Source: Symploca sp. SIO2E9 (GTDB lineage Bacteria; Cyanobacteriota; Cyanobacteriia; Cyanobacteriales; Coleofasciculaceae). Taken from it: a stretch of 48,027 bases of DNA. Below, piece by piece: positions 17,247 to 25,468 of the stretch. Under the pieces are notes generated by a model, which had not been told where the DNA came from, ran no database searches, and was given only the letters and a program-made list of their open reading frames with translations. Made by a program: the position numbers and the translations under genes. Each line of letters starts with the position of its first letter. The stretch's first letter is position 1. The stretch covers positions 1 through 48,027 of the forward strand of contig JAAHGS010000041.1 of NCBI GenBank assembly GCA_010692645.1, in the 5' to 3' direction.

Positions 17247-17450
17247 TCAAGGGAGATTAAGTAACGGGAATAGCGTTATCTGAATAGGTTGGTTAAAGTT
17301 TTCCAGGTAAGTTAAAGCTTCATTCGGGTTGTTTGGGGAGCGCTGTTCTAGTTGAGCAGCTTTGCTCCAAGCACTTGAGTTGGCAGAGAAAAGCAGTTGT
17401 CGAAGTTCGTAGTAACCAAAGTTGCGGGTTATAAGCTGGGGGTGGAAGTA
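17247..17450 (-). pseudogene. Unassigned C-terminal coding remnant
   Basis: A 67-codon open frame without a usable start. It reads protein-like (LITRNFGYYELRQLLFSANS, then SAWSKAAQLEQRS) and ends at TGA 17247-17249. It abuts the IS982-type relic and is probably the tail of a gene cut by that element or by a deletion. I do not recognise the family. Confidence 0.35.
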
Positions 17451-17702
17451 CTACCAGGCATCAACGCAAATTCAACAGGTATACCAATGAATGGTCGTTA
17501 ATAACTGAATTTTTACTCCATAAAAATATCGTTTTTTTGAAGCAATGTAACCCCTATAATCTTCAGATTTAATTAACTTCACATTGAAAATCCGAATGTT
17601 ATCGCACATGACCACAGGGAAGGAATCTAAAAGATATTGAGGGCAATCACTCGCTTCTTTCAAGATCATTCCTATTTGATGAAATAAGTCGCTCATCAAC
17701 AT
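17445..17702 (-). pseudogene. IS982-family transposase fragment
   Basis: A 76-codon frame contains DSFPVVMCDNIRI and YRGYIASKKRYFYGVK, the conserved middle of IS982-type transposases, with the usual catalytic-core spacing. The similarity continues in another frame as GIPVEFALMPGS (about 17445-17480), showing a frameshift. Both ends of the gene are missing. It is a degraded insertion-sequence relic. Confidence 0.7.
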
Positions 17703-17775
17703 CGATATCGAATGTAATCGCCGATTAAATCGCGATTTTTCAACATCCCTGGTATCAAAGTAAGCAATTATCTTA

Positions 17776-18657
17776 TCAAGCCAAATGTTTTTCCGTTAAC
17801 GCCTTGGAAGCACTTAGGTGTTGGCACAGCAGGGGAATCACAGACTCAAACCAGCGCAGTTGCGCCCCTTGCCAGCCATCTTTGGAAGTAGAGAGTAAAG
17901 CCGTTCCGTATTGCTTTCCAGCATCAGTTAGCTTGCGCTCCCGGTTTTTCCCAGGCTTAGCCCAGTCTTGGAGTCCGAGGGCGTGCAGAGCTTGATTAAC
18001 CTGCGCAGCGGTGATTCGGCGCTCTAGCTGTTCGGATAGCTTTTCCGCTAACTGCGATGGAATCAAGCCGGTGGGGGAGGTGGTGTTTTGGGCAATGAAG
18101 CTCTGAGCTGAGGCACTTACCTCGGCTAAGGCTGGGACTTTTTCTCGCAGTTGATTTAGCCGCCAATGAGCAATCGCCCTCTGGTCAACTCCAGCCTCTT
18201 CCATCCACCGGGAAGCTAATTCTATCCCCTCGGCAATCAGTTGCAGTTCACTCTTAGTGGCTGTAATTTCTTGAGTCGGTTCAGAGTTGGTGGAGTTAAG
18301 CTCATCATCCGAGATAATTTCAATTTCACTCAGCAGTTTAGCGCCAACAGCAGCAATTAGAGCAATAGCAGTGGCATTACCCAGTTCAGCTTGTTTTTGC
18401 CAGTAGGCGACAGCAGCTTCCCAGGAAGTGAGAGGAACAGGGCGGGGTTTGTCAGGGATGAAAGCCTTCACAGGTGGGGGGAAGTTGTTAGCATGTTGCT
18501 TGATAAACCTCTGGGCAGCTTCTTTGCTTTTACCGACAATCTCGCCGATTTGCCTGTGAGTCAGCAGCAGCAGGTTGCGACCATCGATTATGAGTTGATA
18601 AGTCTCAATATCAAATTCATCGGCTTTAACGATAACTTTTTGGGCTGCTGCTGTCAT
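17776..18657 (-). CDS. Cyanobacterial plasmid/phage-type regulator-like protein
   Basis: A 293-aa protein. The N-terminal ~60 residues contain THRQIGEIVGKSKEAAQRFI, an HTH-like segment preceded by strands. A helical centre follows (about 75-190). A second winged-helix-like part (about 195-285) contains ITAAQVNQALHALGLQ and WQGAQLRWFESVIPLL. This two-part design resembles phage antirepressor-like regulators common on cyanobacterial plasmids. It is followed downstream by the IS982 relic and lies 124 bp from holA on the same strand. DNA binding is inferred. Confidence 0.6.
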   Translation of the reverse strand: MTAAAQKVIVKADEFDIETYQLIIDGRNLLLLTHRQIGEIVGKSKEAAQRFIKQHANNFPPPVKAFIPDKPRPVPLTSWEAAVAYWQKQAELGNATAIALIAAVGAKLLSEIEIISDDELNSTNSEPTQEITATKSELQLIAEGIELASRWMEEAGVDQRAIAHWRLNQLREKVPALAEVSASAQSFIAQNTTSPTGLIPSQLAEKLSEQLERRITAAQVNQALHALGLQDWAKPGKNRERKLTDAGKQYGTALLSTSKDGWQGAQLRWFESVIPLLCQHLSASKALTEKHLA

Positions 18658-18781
18658 TCCCGTTTACACAAATGCTTTTCCTTAAAACTAGCAAAAGCCT
18701 ATAGTTATCGGTGGTAAAGCTTTATGTATTGTCAAACTCAATGAGGCTTGCCAAAAATTCGCCCGCCTCATATGTTATTTT

Positions 18782-19750
18782 CTACACAGCTTTGGTTGAC
18801 CTTGGCTTGAACAAATGCACCACCCCCAATAGAACAGGTAGCATTCTCTCTATTCCAGCCCCGCTCTTGAGCGCCACTTCCAGATCGAGCAATAGGGTCA
18901 AGGCTTGAGCGAGTGATCGCAGCGAAGCATCTTTGACTTCTTGACGCAGGTAGTACATGCGTTTAGGATTCCCCACTTGACACAGTTGAGCAATCTCGTG
19001 GTCTTTGTTCATCCCCTTATCTAGTGAGGCTTTGACCCACAGCCAAGTGCGAAACTGAGTGATTAGGGTAGCAACAATGACTAGGGGATATTCAGCTCTG
19101 GCGAGTAACTCATGGAGCAAAGTAGCAACTTGAGTGACCTTCCCCTGTCTCAGGCTGGCTACCAATTGGAGACTTGTCTGGGTGGTACAGGGAACTAATG
19201 CTTGTACCTGTGCTTTGGTAATGGGATTGCCGTTGGCGTAAACTGCAAGTTTCTTGAGTTCCATGCAGCAACGAGCGGTGTCATTGCCAATGGCTTCGGC
19301 GAGGTAGTTCACTGCATCCTTGGACAAGCGCAAATTGACTGCTTTGGCTTGAGTTGCGATGGAAGTAGCAATCAAGTCCTTGCGCCAAGGGGGAATCAGG
19401 GTGAACTCCATCAGTTTGCCATACTTGAGTAGGTGTTTGGACACCTTGAGGCGCTTGTCAAGGGAGTGGGCAGTGAAGATGAGGTGAGTAGTTTCCGGCA
19501 ATTGGCAGAGGCACTCAAGGATTTTGAATCCCTCCTCTCCAAATTGTCGGAAATTGCACTCTTCAATGACGACTACCTTCTTACCATCGCCAAAGACTGT
19601 AGTGCGAGCGCAAGCTATTGCTGACTCTAGCTCATTGCAGGAAAACTGATGGCAGTTGAAGTATCGCCAGGTGGGGTTAGTGTCAGCTTTAAAAGCAGCG
19701 ATTTCCCGTTCAATAGCGTGCCGGTCATCGCCCACGAGTATGGTAATCAC
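18782..19750 (-). CDS. holA: DNA polymerase III delta subunit
   Basis: A 322-aa protein with the delta layout. An N-terminal AAA-like domain begins with ITILVGDDRHAIEREI and lacks a P-loop. A middle lid domain follows, then a C-terminal helical collar with the LLHELLARAEYPLVIVATLITQ-type stretch. Delta opens the beta clamp within the clamp-loader complex. It overlaps the dnaX C-terminal frame by 4 bp, showing an operon with dnaX. A delta-prime gene (holB) is not seen in the window. Confidence 0.85.
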   Translation of the reverse strand: MITILVGDDRHAIEREIAAFKADTNPTWRYFNCHQFSCNELESAIACARTTVFGDGKKVVVIEECNFRQFGEEGFKILECLCQLPETTHLIFTAHSLDKRLKVSKHLLKYGKLMEFTLIPPWRKDLIATSIATQAKAVNLRLSKDAVNYLAEAIGNDTARCCMELKKLAVYANGNPITKAQVQALVPCTTQTSLQLVASLRQGKVTQVATLLHELLARAEYPLVIVATLITQFRTWLWVKASLDKGMNKDHEIAQLCQVGNPKRMYYLRQEVKDASLRSLAQALTLLLDLEVALKSGAGIERMLPVLLGVVHLFKPRSTKAV

Positions 19751-20265
19751 GATTTTGCTTCAATTTCAATGGTTACTGGGTAGCCCAAAACTTTGCCAAT
19801 CATGCGCTCAACTACTTGGCGATGGCAAATAAACTTTTTAGCGTATTTGGGTTCAACCGCTAGCACCGCTTGATTGTGGTTGAGTTTAGCTAACTCAGCA
19901 CGGGAGAGCAGTCCTCGATTGACAGGCTTGGCAGTTTCGACCACGTTTGCCCAAACTTCCTTCAGGTTGGTTTCAAAGTCTTGTTTTCGGGATTTGGGTT
20001 GGTAACCGTTGCCAGTGGGTTCACCAAGAGGCAAGGAAGCAGGGAAAGTCGGAGCAGGGGAACACTTTATAGGGAACCCGGACCCCTGTTCTACTTCGTT
20101 CCATGGCAGAGGAGAAGGATGCGTTCCCCCTGTCCCCTGCCCCCTTCCCCTCTGCTTCTTCTGTTCAGTCGCTGGTTTGGGTTTAACCGCTGCGGTGTTT
20201 GGCATTAAGTTTAACAAACAGACCTCTAGCCAAATGGCAGTATTGATCGAAGTTTTCAGTTGCCC
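19747..20265 (-). pseudogene. dnaX: DnaX (tau) C-terminal part after an in-frame TAG
   Basis: This continues the dnaX frame after TAG (20266-20268). The 16 codons after the stop and the next residues read GQLKTSINTAIWLEVCLLNL, matching the conserved end of DnaX domain III (usual form: ...LWLEV.LL.L). A 60-residue linker follows that contains low-complexity Gly/Pro/Ser-rich sequence. The conserved C-terminal tau domain comes last (VWANVVETAKPVNRGLLSRA to the end). The first standard start after the stop (TTG at 20217 or ATG at 20205) lies inside this sequence. With read-through the full protein would be 509 aa. It overlaps holA by 4 bp. Confidence 0.75.
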
Positions 20266-21276
20266 CTATGACTTGGCGAGTTGGGCGAAGGCATCGTTGA
20301 GTGCCTCAAAATCAACCCCACTGGCGAGGGAGCGCAATTGAGCATAGTTGAGGGGTCCGGTTACCAAACTTTGGCAGTTAGGAGCTGACTTAACCATCAG
20401 TAAATCTCGATATACTTGCAGTAAACTGCTCAAAATGAGTTGGGGCGCTTTGCCGCTGTCAACTAGGCTCCGCACTGCTTGCAGGGTACTGATGGTATCC
20501 CCGGCGTTAAGCTTGACCAGGAGATTACCCAATTCGCGGGGATTGACTCCACCAGACACTTCAATCACATGGGCTGGCGTTATTTTTTCTCCCAGTAGGC
20601 GTAACTGAGACAGTAATTGCAAGGCATCTCTCAAACCGCCACGGGCAGTGCGTGCGATCGCCTCCAGGGCTTCATCGCTAATGTCAATGGATTCACTCTG
20701 TGCTACCAACTGTAGATGTTCGAAAATGGTATTGAGGGAGAGGGCTTTGAAATTAAAAGTTTGGCAGCGAGAAATAATTGTGGGCAGTACTTTGTGGGCT
20801 TCGGTGGTACACAGGATAAAAACCACTCGTGCTGGCGGCTCCTCAATCACCTTGAGCAGGGCATTTTGGGCGGCGCTCGTTGCCATATGAAACTCGTCGC
20901 AAATGAAAACTCGATATCGCCCCTGGGCAGGAGCAAAGTTGCTGTGTTCAATTAGGGAGCGGGCATCGTCAACGCCATTATGAGAAGCGGCATCAATCTC
21001 GCTCACATCCAAGCTAGTGCTGCGGTTGATGGAGCGGCAAGATTGGCATTTGCCGCAGGGAGAGGCAGTCGGCTGATCAGTTTCTAAGCAATTGAGAGAC
21101 TTAGCAAGGATGCGAGCTGTGGAGGTTTTCCCCGTGCCTCTAGGTCCGGTGAACAAGTACGCCGGAGCAATTTGTTGGTTGTTCAGGGCATTGGTGAGGC
21201 TAGTGCGAATGGTGTCTTGACCGACCAGTTTAGCTAGGATTTTGGGTCGGTACTTAAGGTGCAGTGCTTGATTCAT
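20266..21276 (-). CDS. dnaX: DNA polymerase III gamma-like subunit (DnaX N-terminal part)
   Basis: A 336-aa clamp-loader ATPase. Walker A is GPRGTGKT near 44-51. Zinc-binding cysteines (CGKCQSC) lie near 74-80, the Walker B region is FICDEFHMA, and the SRC sensor motif is SRCQTF. The collar domain is nearly complete but ends early at TAG, one or two helices short, while the same frame continues with tau sequence (see the previous entry). A GAG-to-TAG change would explain the stop. The product resembles gamma. Whether any tau is made depends on read-through. Confidence 0.88.
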   Translation of the reverse strand: MNQALHLKYRPKILAKLVGQDTIRTSLTNALNNQQIAPAYLFTGPRGTGKTSTARILAKSLNCLETDQPTASPCGKCQSCRSINRSTSLDVSEIDAASHNGVDDARSLIEHSNFAPAQGRYRVFICDEFHMATSAAQNALLKVIEEPPARVVFILCTTEAHKVLPTIISRCQTFNFKALSLNTIFEHLQLVAQSESIDISDEALEAIARTARGGLRDALQLLSQLRLLGEKITPAHVIEVSGGVNPRELGNLLVKLNAGDTISTLQAVRSLVDSGKAPQLILSSLLQVYRDLLMVKSAPNCQSLVTGPLNYAQLRSLASGVDFEALNDAFAQLAKS

Positions 21277-21564
21277 CGTCGGGCTTATCGAAATATCTCT
21301 TCCCTACCTCCCGACAGGGGGACAGATGTACCAATTCTCTCCCTCTGCTCCCCATCTCAGGATCTCCCTTGCCCCTTAGTGAACCTGTTGCTTTGATCTT
21401 TAAGATCTTGGTACCGCCAAACCTCAGTTTTCTTGGAGTAGATTTTCCCAAGGTTACTAGGATCCAGAATGTTTTGGTAGGGAGTACCGAGAGCTTGGGA
21501 AAGGCAACCTGCCTGGAGGGTCAAGCAGTCTGAGAGAATCCCCTACCTTTAGGTAGTGAGAGGC

Positions 21565-22920
21565 TTAGTGAAGCGGGGCAAGAATATACTCCGCATCAAT
21601 CGGGGCTTCCCCTTGAGCTGTTGTTCCGTAAGGGGTAATAAGAGTCGGGATGCAAACAGAGGCAATGCTGACTCTGATATTCGAGCTAGAGATGGCTTTA
21701 ACCACATCAATGAAGTAACGCACATCGAATTTGATGGTTAAGTCGTCACCGTTAATCTGAGCATCAAGGCTGACTTTGCCATTGCCAACCTCTTTATGCT
21801 CAATGGTTAAATGTATCTTTTGCTTGGTGCCATCTAGTTTAACAGAAACAGTTTTCACGGATTTATCGCTCAGCACTGCCAATCGCTCTAGTGCCAAAAG
21901 CAGGGCTAATCTTTCGGTAATAAACTCTCGGCAATATTGTTCTTTCCAAGGTTCAATTAGGGCAGTACAGTCGGGGTATTGTCCCTCAATCGTGCGCGTC
22001 ACCAGGCGCTTTTCGTTCCACTCAAAGATAACGGTGCCACTGTTGTTGTCACCTTCGTAGTAAAGGGTCACTTGGTCAGTTGGGTTCAGATTTCTTTCTA
22101 GTTCCCGCAAGACTTTGACGGGGATTGTAAACCGAGCAGATTCTACTAAAGGTTGCTGCTTGCTCATTTCCGCTCCTGCCATCAACGCCATGCGGTGACC
22201 ATCCGTTGTCCAGGTTTTGAAGGTATCAAGCCCCCGTTCGGCATCCTGGTTTAGCATGAAGTGAGAACTATTGAGGATGCGTTTAGTGTCATTGCTACTG
22301 GCAGCAAAAAGCGAACCTTTGAGCTGGGAGATAAGGAGCGAAGCTGGCAGGGTAATTAGTTTGTTATTGACTCTCGGTAGTTCGGGGAACTCGTCAGCTA
22401 CCATCCCCATGATTTCAAAGCGCTCTGTATCGGCGGCAAATAACAAAGCATTGAGGGCGGGTTCTGCACCATCATCATTTTCACTAATCAGGCACTCGAT
22501 AGTTAATTGACCATGAGGGAACTTTCTGACCATTTGTTGCAACAGAGCGGATGGCAATGTCATTTGTCCGCTTTTGCTCACAGTACTCTCAAAGCTGGCT
22601 TGCATCCCAAATTCAAGATTGTAGGTGGATAACTTTAGTATTTGCTTAGTTTCATCGGCTACTAGCAAAACATTGCTGAGAATGGCATGGGTAGGATTAT
22701 GGGGAACCGCTTTGCTGATAAAATCCAGATAGTCGTTGAGAGTGCTCTGGTCGCAAGTGACTCTCAGTTGCGACCTCAATTGAGATTCAGGTTTTCGGGA
22801 AACTGTTTTTTCTGTAGATTCAGGCGTTGCCTTAGACGTTCGCTTAGAGGTTGATTTGGTCGTTCGTTTGGTTTTTGATTGCTGCTTTGTGGTTGTCGAT
22901 GAGCCGGTAGTTTTTGGCAT
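21565..22920 (-). CDS. dnaN: DNA polymerase III beta sliding clamp
   Basis: From ATG 22920 the product is 451 aa, against about 370-380 for typical clamps. The excess is an N-terminal Ser/Thr/Lys-rich tail (about 1-70) before the first clamp domain (RVTCDQSTLNDYLDFISKAV). Three repeated clamp folds follow. An open frame extends upstream to 23097, but that part has no clamp similarity, so I choose 22920. No strong Shine-Dalgarno decides between them. The gene is followed, after 288 bp, by dnaX and holA. The basic tail is unusual and might bind DNA or a partner. Confidence 0.85.
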   Translation of the reverse strand: MPKTTGSSTTTKQQSKTKRTTKSTSKRTSKATPESTEKTVSRKPESQLRSQLRVTCDQSTLNDYLDFISKAVPHNPTHAILSNVLLVADETKQILKLSTYNLEFGMQASFESTVSKSGQMTLPSALLQQMVRKFPHGQLTIECLISENDDGAEPALNALLFAADTERFEIMGMVADEFPELPRVNNKLITLPASLLISQLKGSLFAASSNDTKRILNSSHFMLNQDAERGLDTFKTWTTDGHRMALMAGAEMSKQQPLVESARFTIPVKVLRELERNLNPTDQVTLYYEGDNNSGTVIFEWNEKRLVTRTIEGQYPDCTALIEPWKEQYCREFITERLALLLALERLAVLSDKSVKTVSVKLDGTKQKIHLTIEHKEVGNGKVSLDAQINGDDLTIKFDVRYFIDVVKAISSSNIRVSIASVCIPTLITPYGTTAQGEAPIDAEYILAPLH

Positions 22921-23121
22921 TGGTTTTCTGGGTGAGTTTGAATGAGCAGTGGTTGGGCTCGCTGAGCATGGGCGGTAGCCCAGTAGCCGTTTCCACTCAC
23001 ACTCAGGCTTCCCCATCGGCACGAAGTTGTTCAAAGACGAGGGAGTGAAAACGCTTCGCGCCCTGCCAGAAGCGATCGGCATCTTCACCATTAACAATCA
23101 TTAATAATGTATTTGGCATTC

Positions 23122-24564
23122 TCAATCGAGGTTATGTCCTCCAGTAATTTGCTTGGTAGTTAAACAAGTCACTCGACTATCTCTAGGCGAAATAAAGAAA
23201 ACTCTCTGTCGGAAACGACTGGATCCCACGTACCAAAGTCGATTGTGTTCTTTTAATTTTTGTTTGCAGCTTTCTTCTTCTCCAACAAATAGTCTGGTTA
23301 ACAGATCATTGCCATCCACTGCGCCTTGATCGAAAGTACTGCCTTGCGAGTTATGAATAGTGAGGGCAAAACAGTTACTCACTTCAGCAAAGACATCATC
23401 TTTAAACCAATAGTATTTACGCCACAAAAAAGCATTGCGTTTAGCGCTTTGTAGCTTCCGCTCTAGTTCAGCTTCATAACGCTTTTGTTGTGAGGAGTGC
23501 AGCACAAATATTTGTCTGATTAGCCCTTCATCCGTGACCACTTTTAGTTGCCAGACTTGATAGCCATAGTGCTGGTTGAGTGCGACTTCTATAACAGTTA
23601 CTTCTGTCGAAGTTGGCAAAATTACTGTCTTGCCATCAGGAGCAACGACAGGCTTTTTAGTAATCAGCCGCTCACTTGGCATGAAGCGAGGTGCATTTTT
23701 GTCGTAGATGAGTTCTCGTATAAGCTGGTTATAATAATCAACTCGCTTGTTAGTCCAGCAGAGAATTCGGAAGCAATCAGGATTATTGGCAAACTGCTTT
23801 TGAATTTTTTTGGCTGCGTACTTGAGTAGAGTTGCCTGTTTAATTTTGAATGCTCCGTTAGACTTGTTATTGGTTCGATAGTAGGAGCAGGGTTGAAAGA
23901 ATTGGTTTTTGCTCTTAACAAATTGACGTGCCTGCGTCACAAACTCTAGTATTGGGCTTTCGAAAGATTGTCTAACTACTTGGGTAAGAACAGCACGATT
24001 TTTGACTTTAAAAGAAGGTGAACGACCTTCTCCCACTGGATTAAGTTGTGCCGGGTCCCCCATGAGAATCAGTTGGCGTCGGCTCAGCAATGACCCCTCA
24101 AAATAGCGCTCAATCCAGCTCCAGAGTTCAACACTTACCATTGAACATTCGTCTAGGAAGAGAACATCGTACAGGTGGGCGCTGGGAGAACTAGTCTGTT
24201 CTAGGACTTTATCTTGTCCTCTGGTGACCATTCCTAGTCCTAAGAGTTGGTGAACGGTTATGCAGGGAATGGTGTCAATACCATTTTCCGCTGCCATTTT
24301 CTTCAAGATGCCGACGGCTTTATTGGTAGGAGCACTCAAAACCACTCGTGTGCCCTCGGCAATCAGTTCTTTAACAATCTGAAATACAATGGTAGATTTG
24401 CCAGTTCCTGCATAGCCACAGAGGAGGAAGAAGGTTGAGGGAGAGATCAGGAATGCCCTTAATTTAGCAAGAGCTTGTTGTTGCTGAGGCGTGAGGGTAA
24501 ACGGTAGAGAATCGACAACTTTGTTTACTGTTGTTGGGGCTTGGTCAAGGAGTGTTGCCATCAT
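23122..24564 (-). CDS. SF1B DNA helicase, Dda/RecD-like
   Basis: A 480-aa ATPase. Walker A is GYAGTGKS near 49-56. Motif Ia is SAPTNKA, motif II is LFLDECSMVS near 134-143, motif III is MGDPAQLNPVGEG, and the C-terminal motif TIHNSQGSTFD is that of the UvrD_C_2 family. The length and motifs match Dda-like 5'-3' helicases of phages and plasmids. It is upstream of dnaN on the same strand and fits a replication or recombination role. Confidence 0.85.
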   Translation of the reverse strand: MMATLLDQAPTTVNKVVDSLPFTLTPQQQQALAKLRAFLISPSTFFLLCGYAGTGKSTIVFQIVKELIAEGTRVVLSAPTNKAVGILKKMAAENGIDTIPCITVHQLLGLGMVTRGQDKVLEQTSSPSAHLYDVLFLDECSMVSVELWSWIERYFEGSLLSRRQLILMGDPAQLNPVGEGRSPSFKVKNRAVLTQVVRQSFESPILEFVTQARQFVKSKNQFFQPCSYYRTNNKSNGAFKIKQATLLKYAAKKIQKQFANNPDCFRILCWTNKRVDYYNQLIRELIYDKNAPRFMPSERLITKKPVVAPDGKTVILPTSTEVTVIEVALNQHYGYQVWQLKVVTDEGLIRQIFVLHSSQQKRYEAELERKLQSAKRNAFLWRKYYWFKDDVFAEVSNCFALTIHNSQGSTFDQGAVDGNDLLTRLFVGEEESCKQKLKEHNRLWYVGSSRFRQRVFFISPRDSRVTCLTTKQITGGHNLD

Positions 24565-24702
24565 AGTTTTTGTTCCAATGCATCAACCTCTTCTTGAGCG
24601 ATAGCGTTATCAGGTTTAACCTGACCTGAGAGGTATGCCAAATTCTAGAGTTGGTTTTTGGGATTGCACGCTAGTCTGAAATTATCTAGCTCAAGAGCAA
24701 TC

Positions 24703-25386
24703 ATGCTGATGGCACCAAAAGATGCCTCATCTCCAAGAGATAACCTGGATTTGCCAAGGCTGCGGATTTTGATTGTCGAAGATGACCCTTTGATGCAGTT
24801 GGGCTTAGAGCAAGTCTTGGCGACTTATCCCCAGTTCGATATCGTTGAACAAGTAGAAGATGGTCTTTTAGGGGTTCAAGCTGCTCTCAGACTCAAACCG
24901 GATTTAGTAATTATGGATATTGGCTTGCCTGGTCTGGACGGCATTGCTGCTGCCCAACAGATTAAAGAAGTCTTGCCAGAAGTGCGGGTGGTGATGCTAA
25001 CTTCTCACACCAGACAAACTGAAGTGCTGGCAGCTCTCGGCACTGGTGCTGAGGCTTACTGTATTAAAGGAGGAAGTGTGGAGCGGTTGCTGGCGTCAAT
25101 AACGGCAGCAGCAGAGGGCGCTATTTACCTTGACCCGCAAATTGCACAGCTAGTAGTCGATAAGCTCAAGCCCCTTACTCCCAAAGCGAACATTGGTGAG
25201 CTCTCCGAGCGAGAGATGGCAGTTTTGAGACTCATTGTCGAGGGCAAAAGTAATGCCCAAATTGCTGCTGAACTTTACTTAAGCCCTAACACGATCAAAA
25301 CCCATATTCGCGGCATCATGAATAAACTTCTTGTTGATGACCGAGTGCAGGCAGCAGTGGTGGCACTGCGCTCTGGATTACTCTAG
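24703..25386 (+). CDS. NarL/LuxR-family response regulator (second copy)
   Basis: From ATG 24703 the product is 227 aa. A longer frame exists from TTG 24658, but the extra residues are not family-like. The receiver domain has the phospho-acceptor Asp in LVIMDIGLPGLDG. The LuxR-type helix-turn-helix contains SEREMAVLRLIVEGKSNAQI and YLSPNTIKTHI. It is a paralogue of the regulator at 16156-16821. No kinase is adjacent. It ends 82 bp before parA. Confidence 0.88.
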   Translation: MLMAPKDASSPRDNLDLPRLRILIVEDDPLMQLGLEQVLATYPQFDIVEQVEDGLLGVQAALRLKPDLVIMDIGLPGLDGIAAAQQIKEVLPEVRVVMLTSHTRQTEVLAALGTGAEAYCIKGGSVERLLASITAAAEGAIYLDPQIAQLVVDKLKPLTPKANIGELSEREMAVLRLIVEGKSNAQIAAELYLSPNTIKTHIRGIMNKLLVDDRVQAAVVALRSGLL

Positions 25387-25404
25387 AAAAATTTCCGACT
25401 TTTA

Positions 25405-25445
25405 GTGGGATAATGTTATCCCACATGATAAACTCAGCTTTATCA
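25405..25445. promoter_or_regulatory. Paired inverted repeats upstream of parA
   Basis: The first repeat has perfect 9-bp arms GTGGGATAA (25405-25413) and TTATCCCAC (25416-25424) around 2 nt. The second, starting 2 bp later, has 7-bp arms TGATAAA (25426-25432) and TTTATCA (25439-25445). They lie 24-64 bp upstream of the GTG start of parA. This is the expected place for an autoregulatory operator or a centromere-like site. They do not match the chromosomal parS consensus. The first could alternatively be the stem of a terminator for the regulator gene, but no T-run follows. Confidence 0.5.
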
Positions 25446-25468
25446 GCTGTCTTACTTCCATACTTAGC

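Noticed and set aside
3316-21276. Idea that TGA and TAG are recoded as sense codons in this organism
   Set aside because: TGA and TAG end several normal genes in the window (for example the gene ending at 2688 and parA), so a general recoding does not fit.
22921-23097. 59-residue upstream extension of dnaN
   Set aside because: It has no clamp similarity and no better ribosome-binding site; the ATG at 22920 is a more natural start.
25405-25424. Classical chromosomal parS site upstream of parA
   Set aside because: The palindrome GTGGGATAA/TTATCCCAC does not match the TGTTTCACGTGAAACA consensus.
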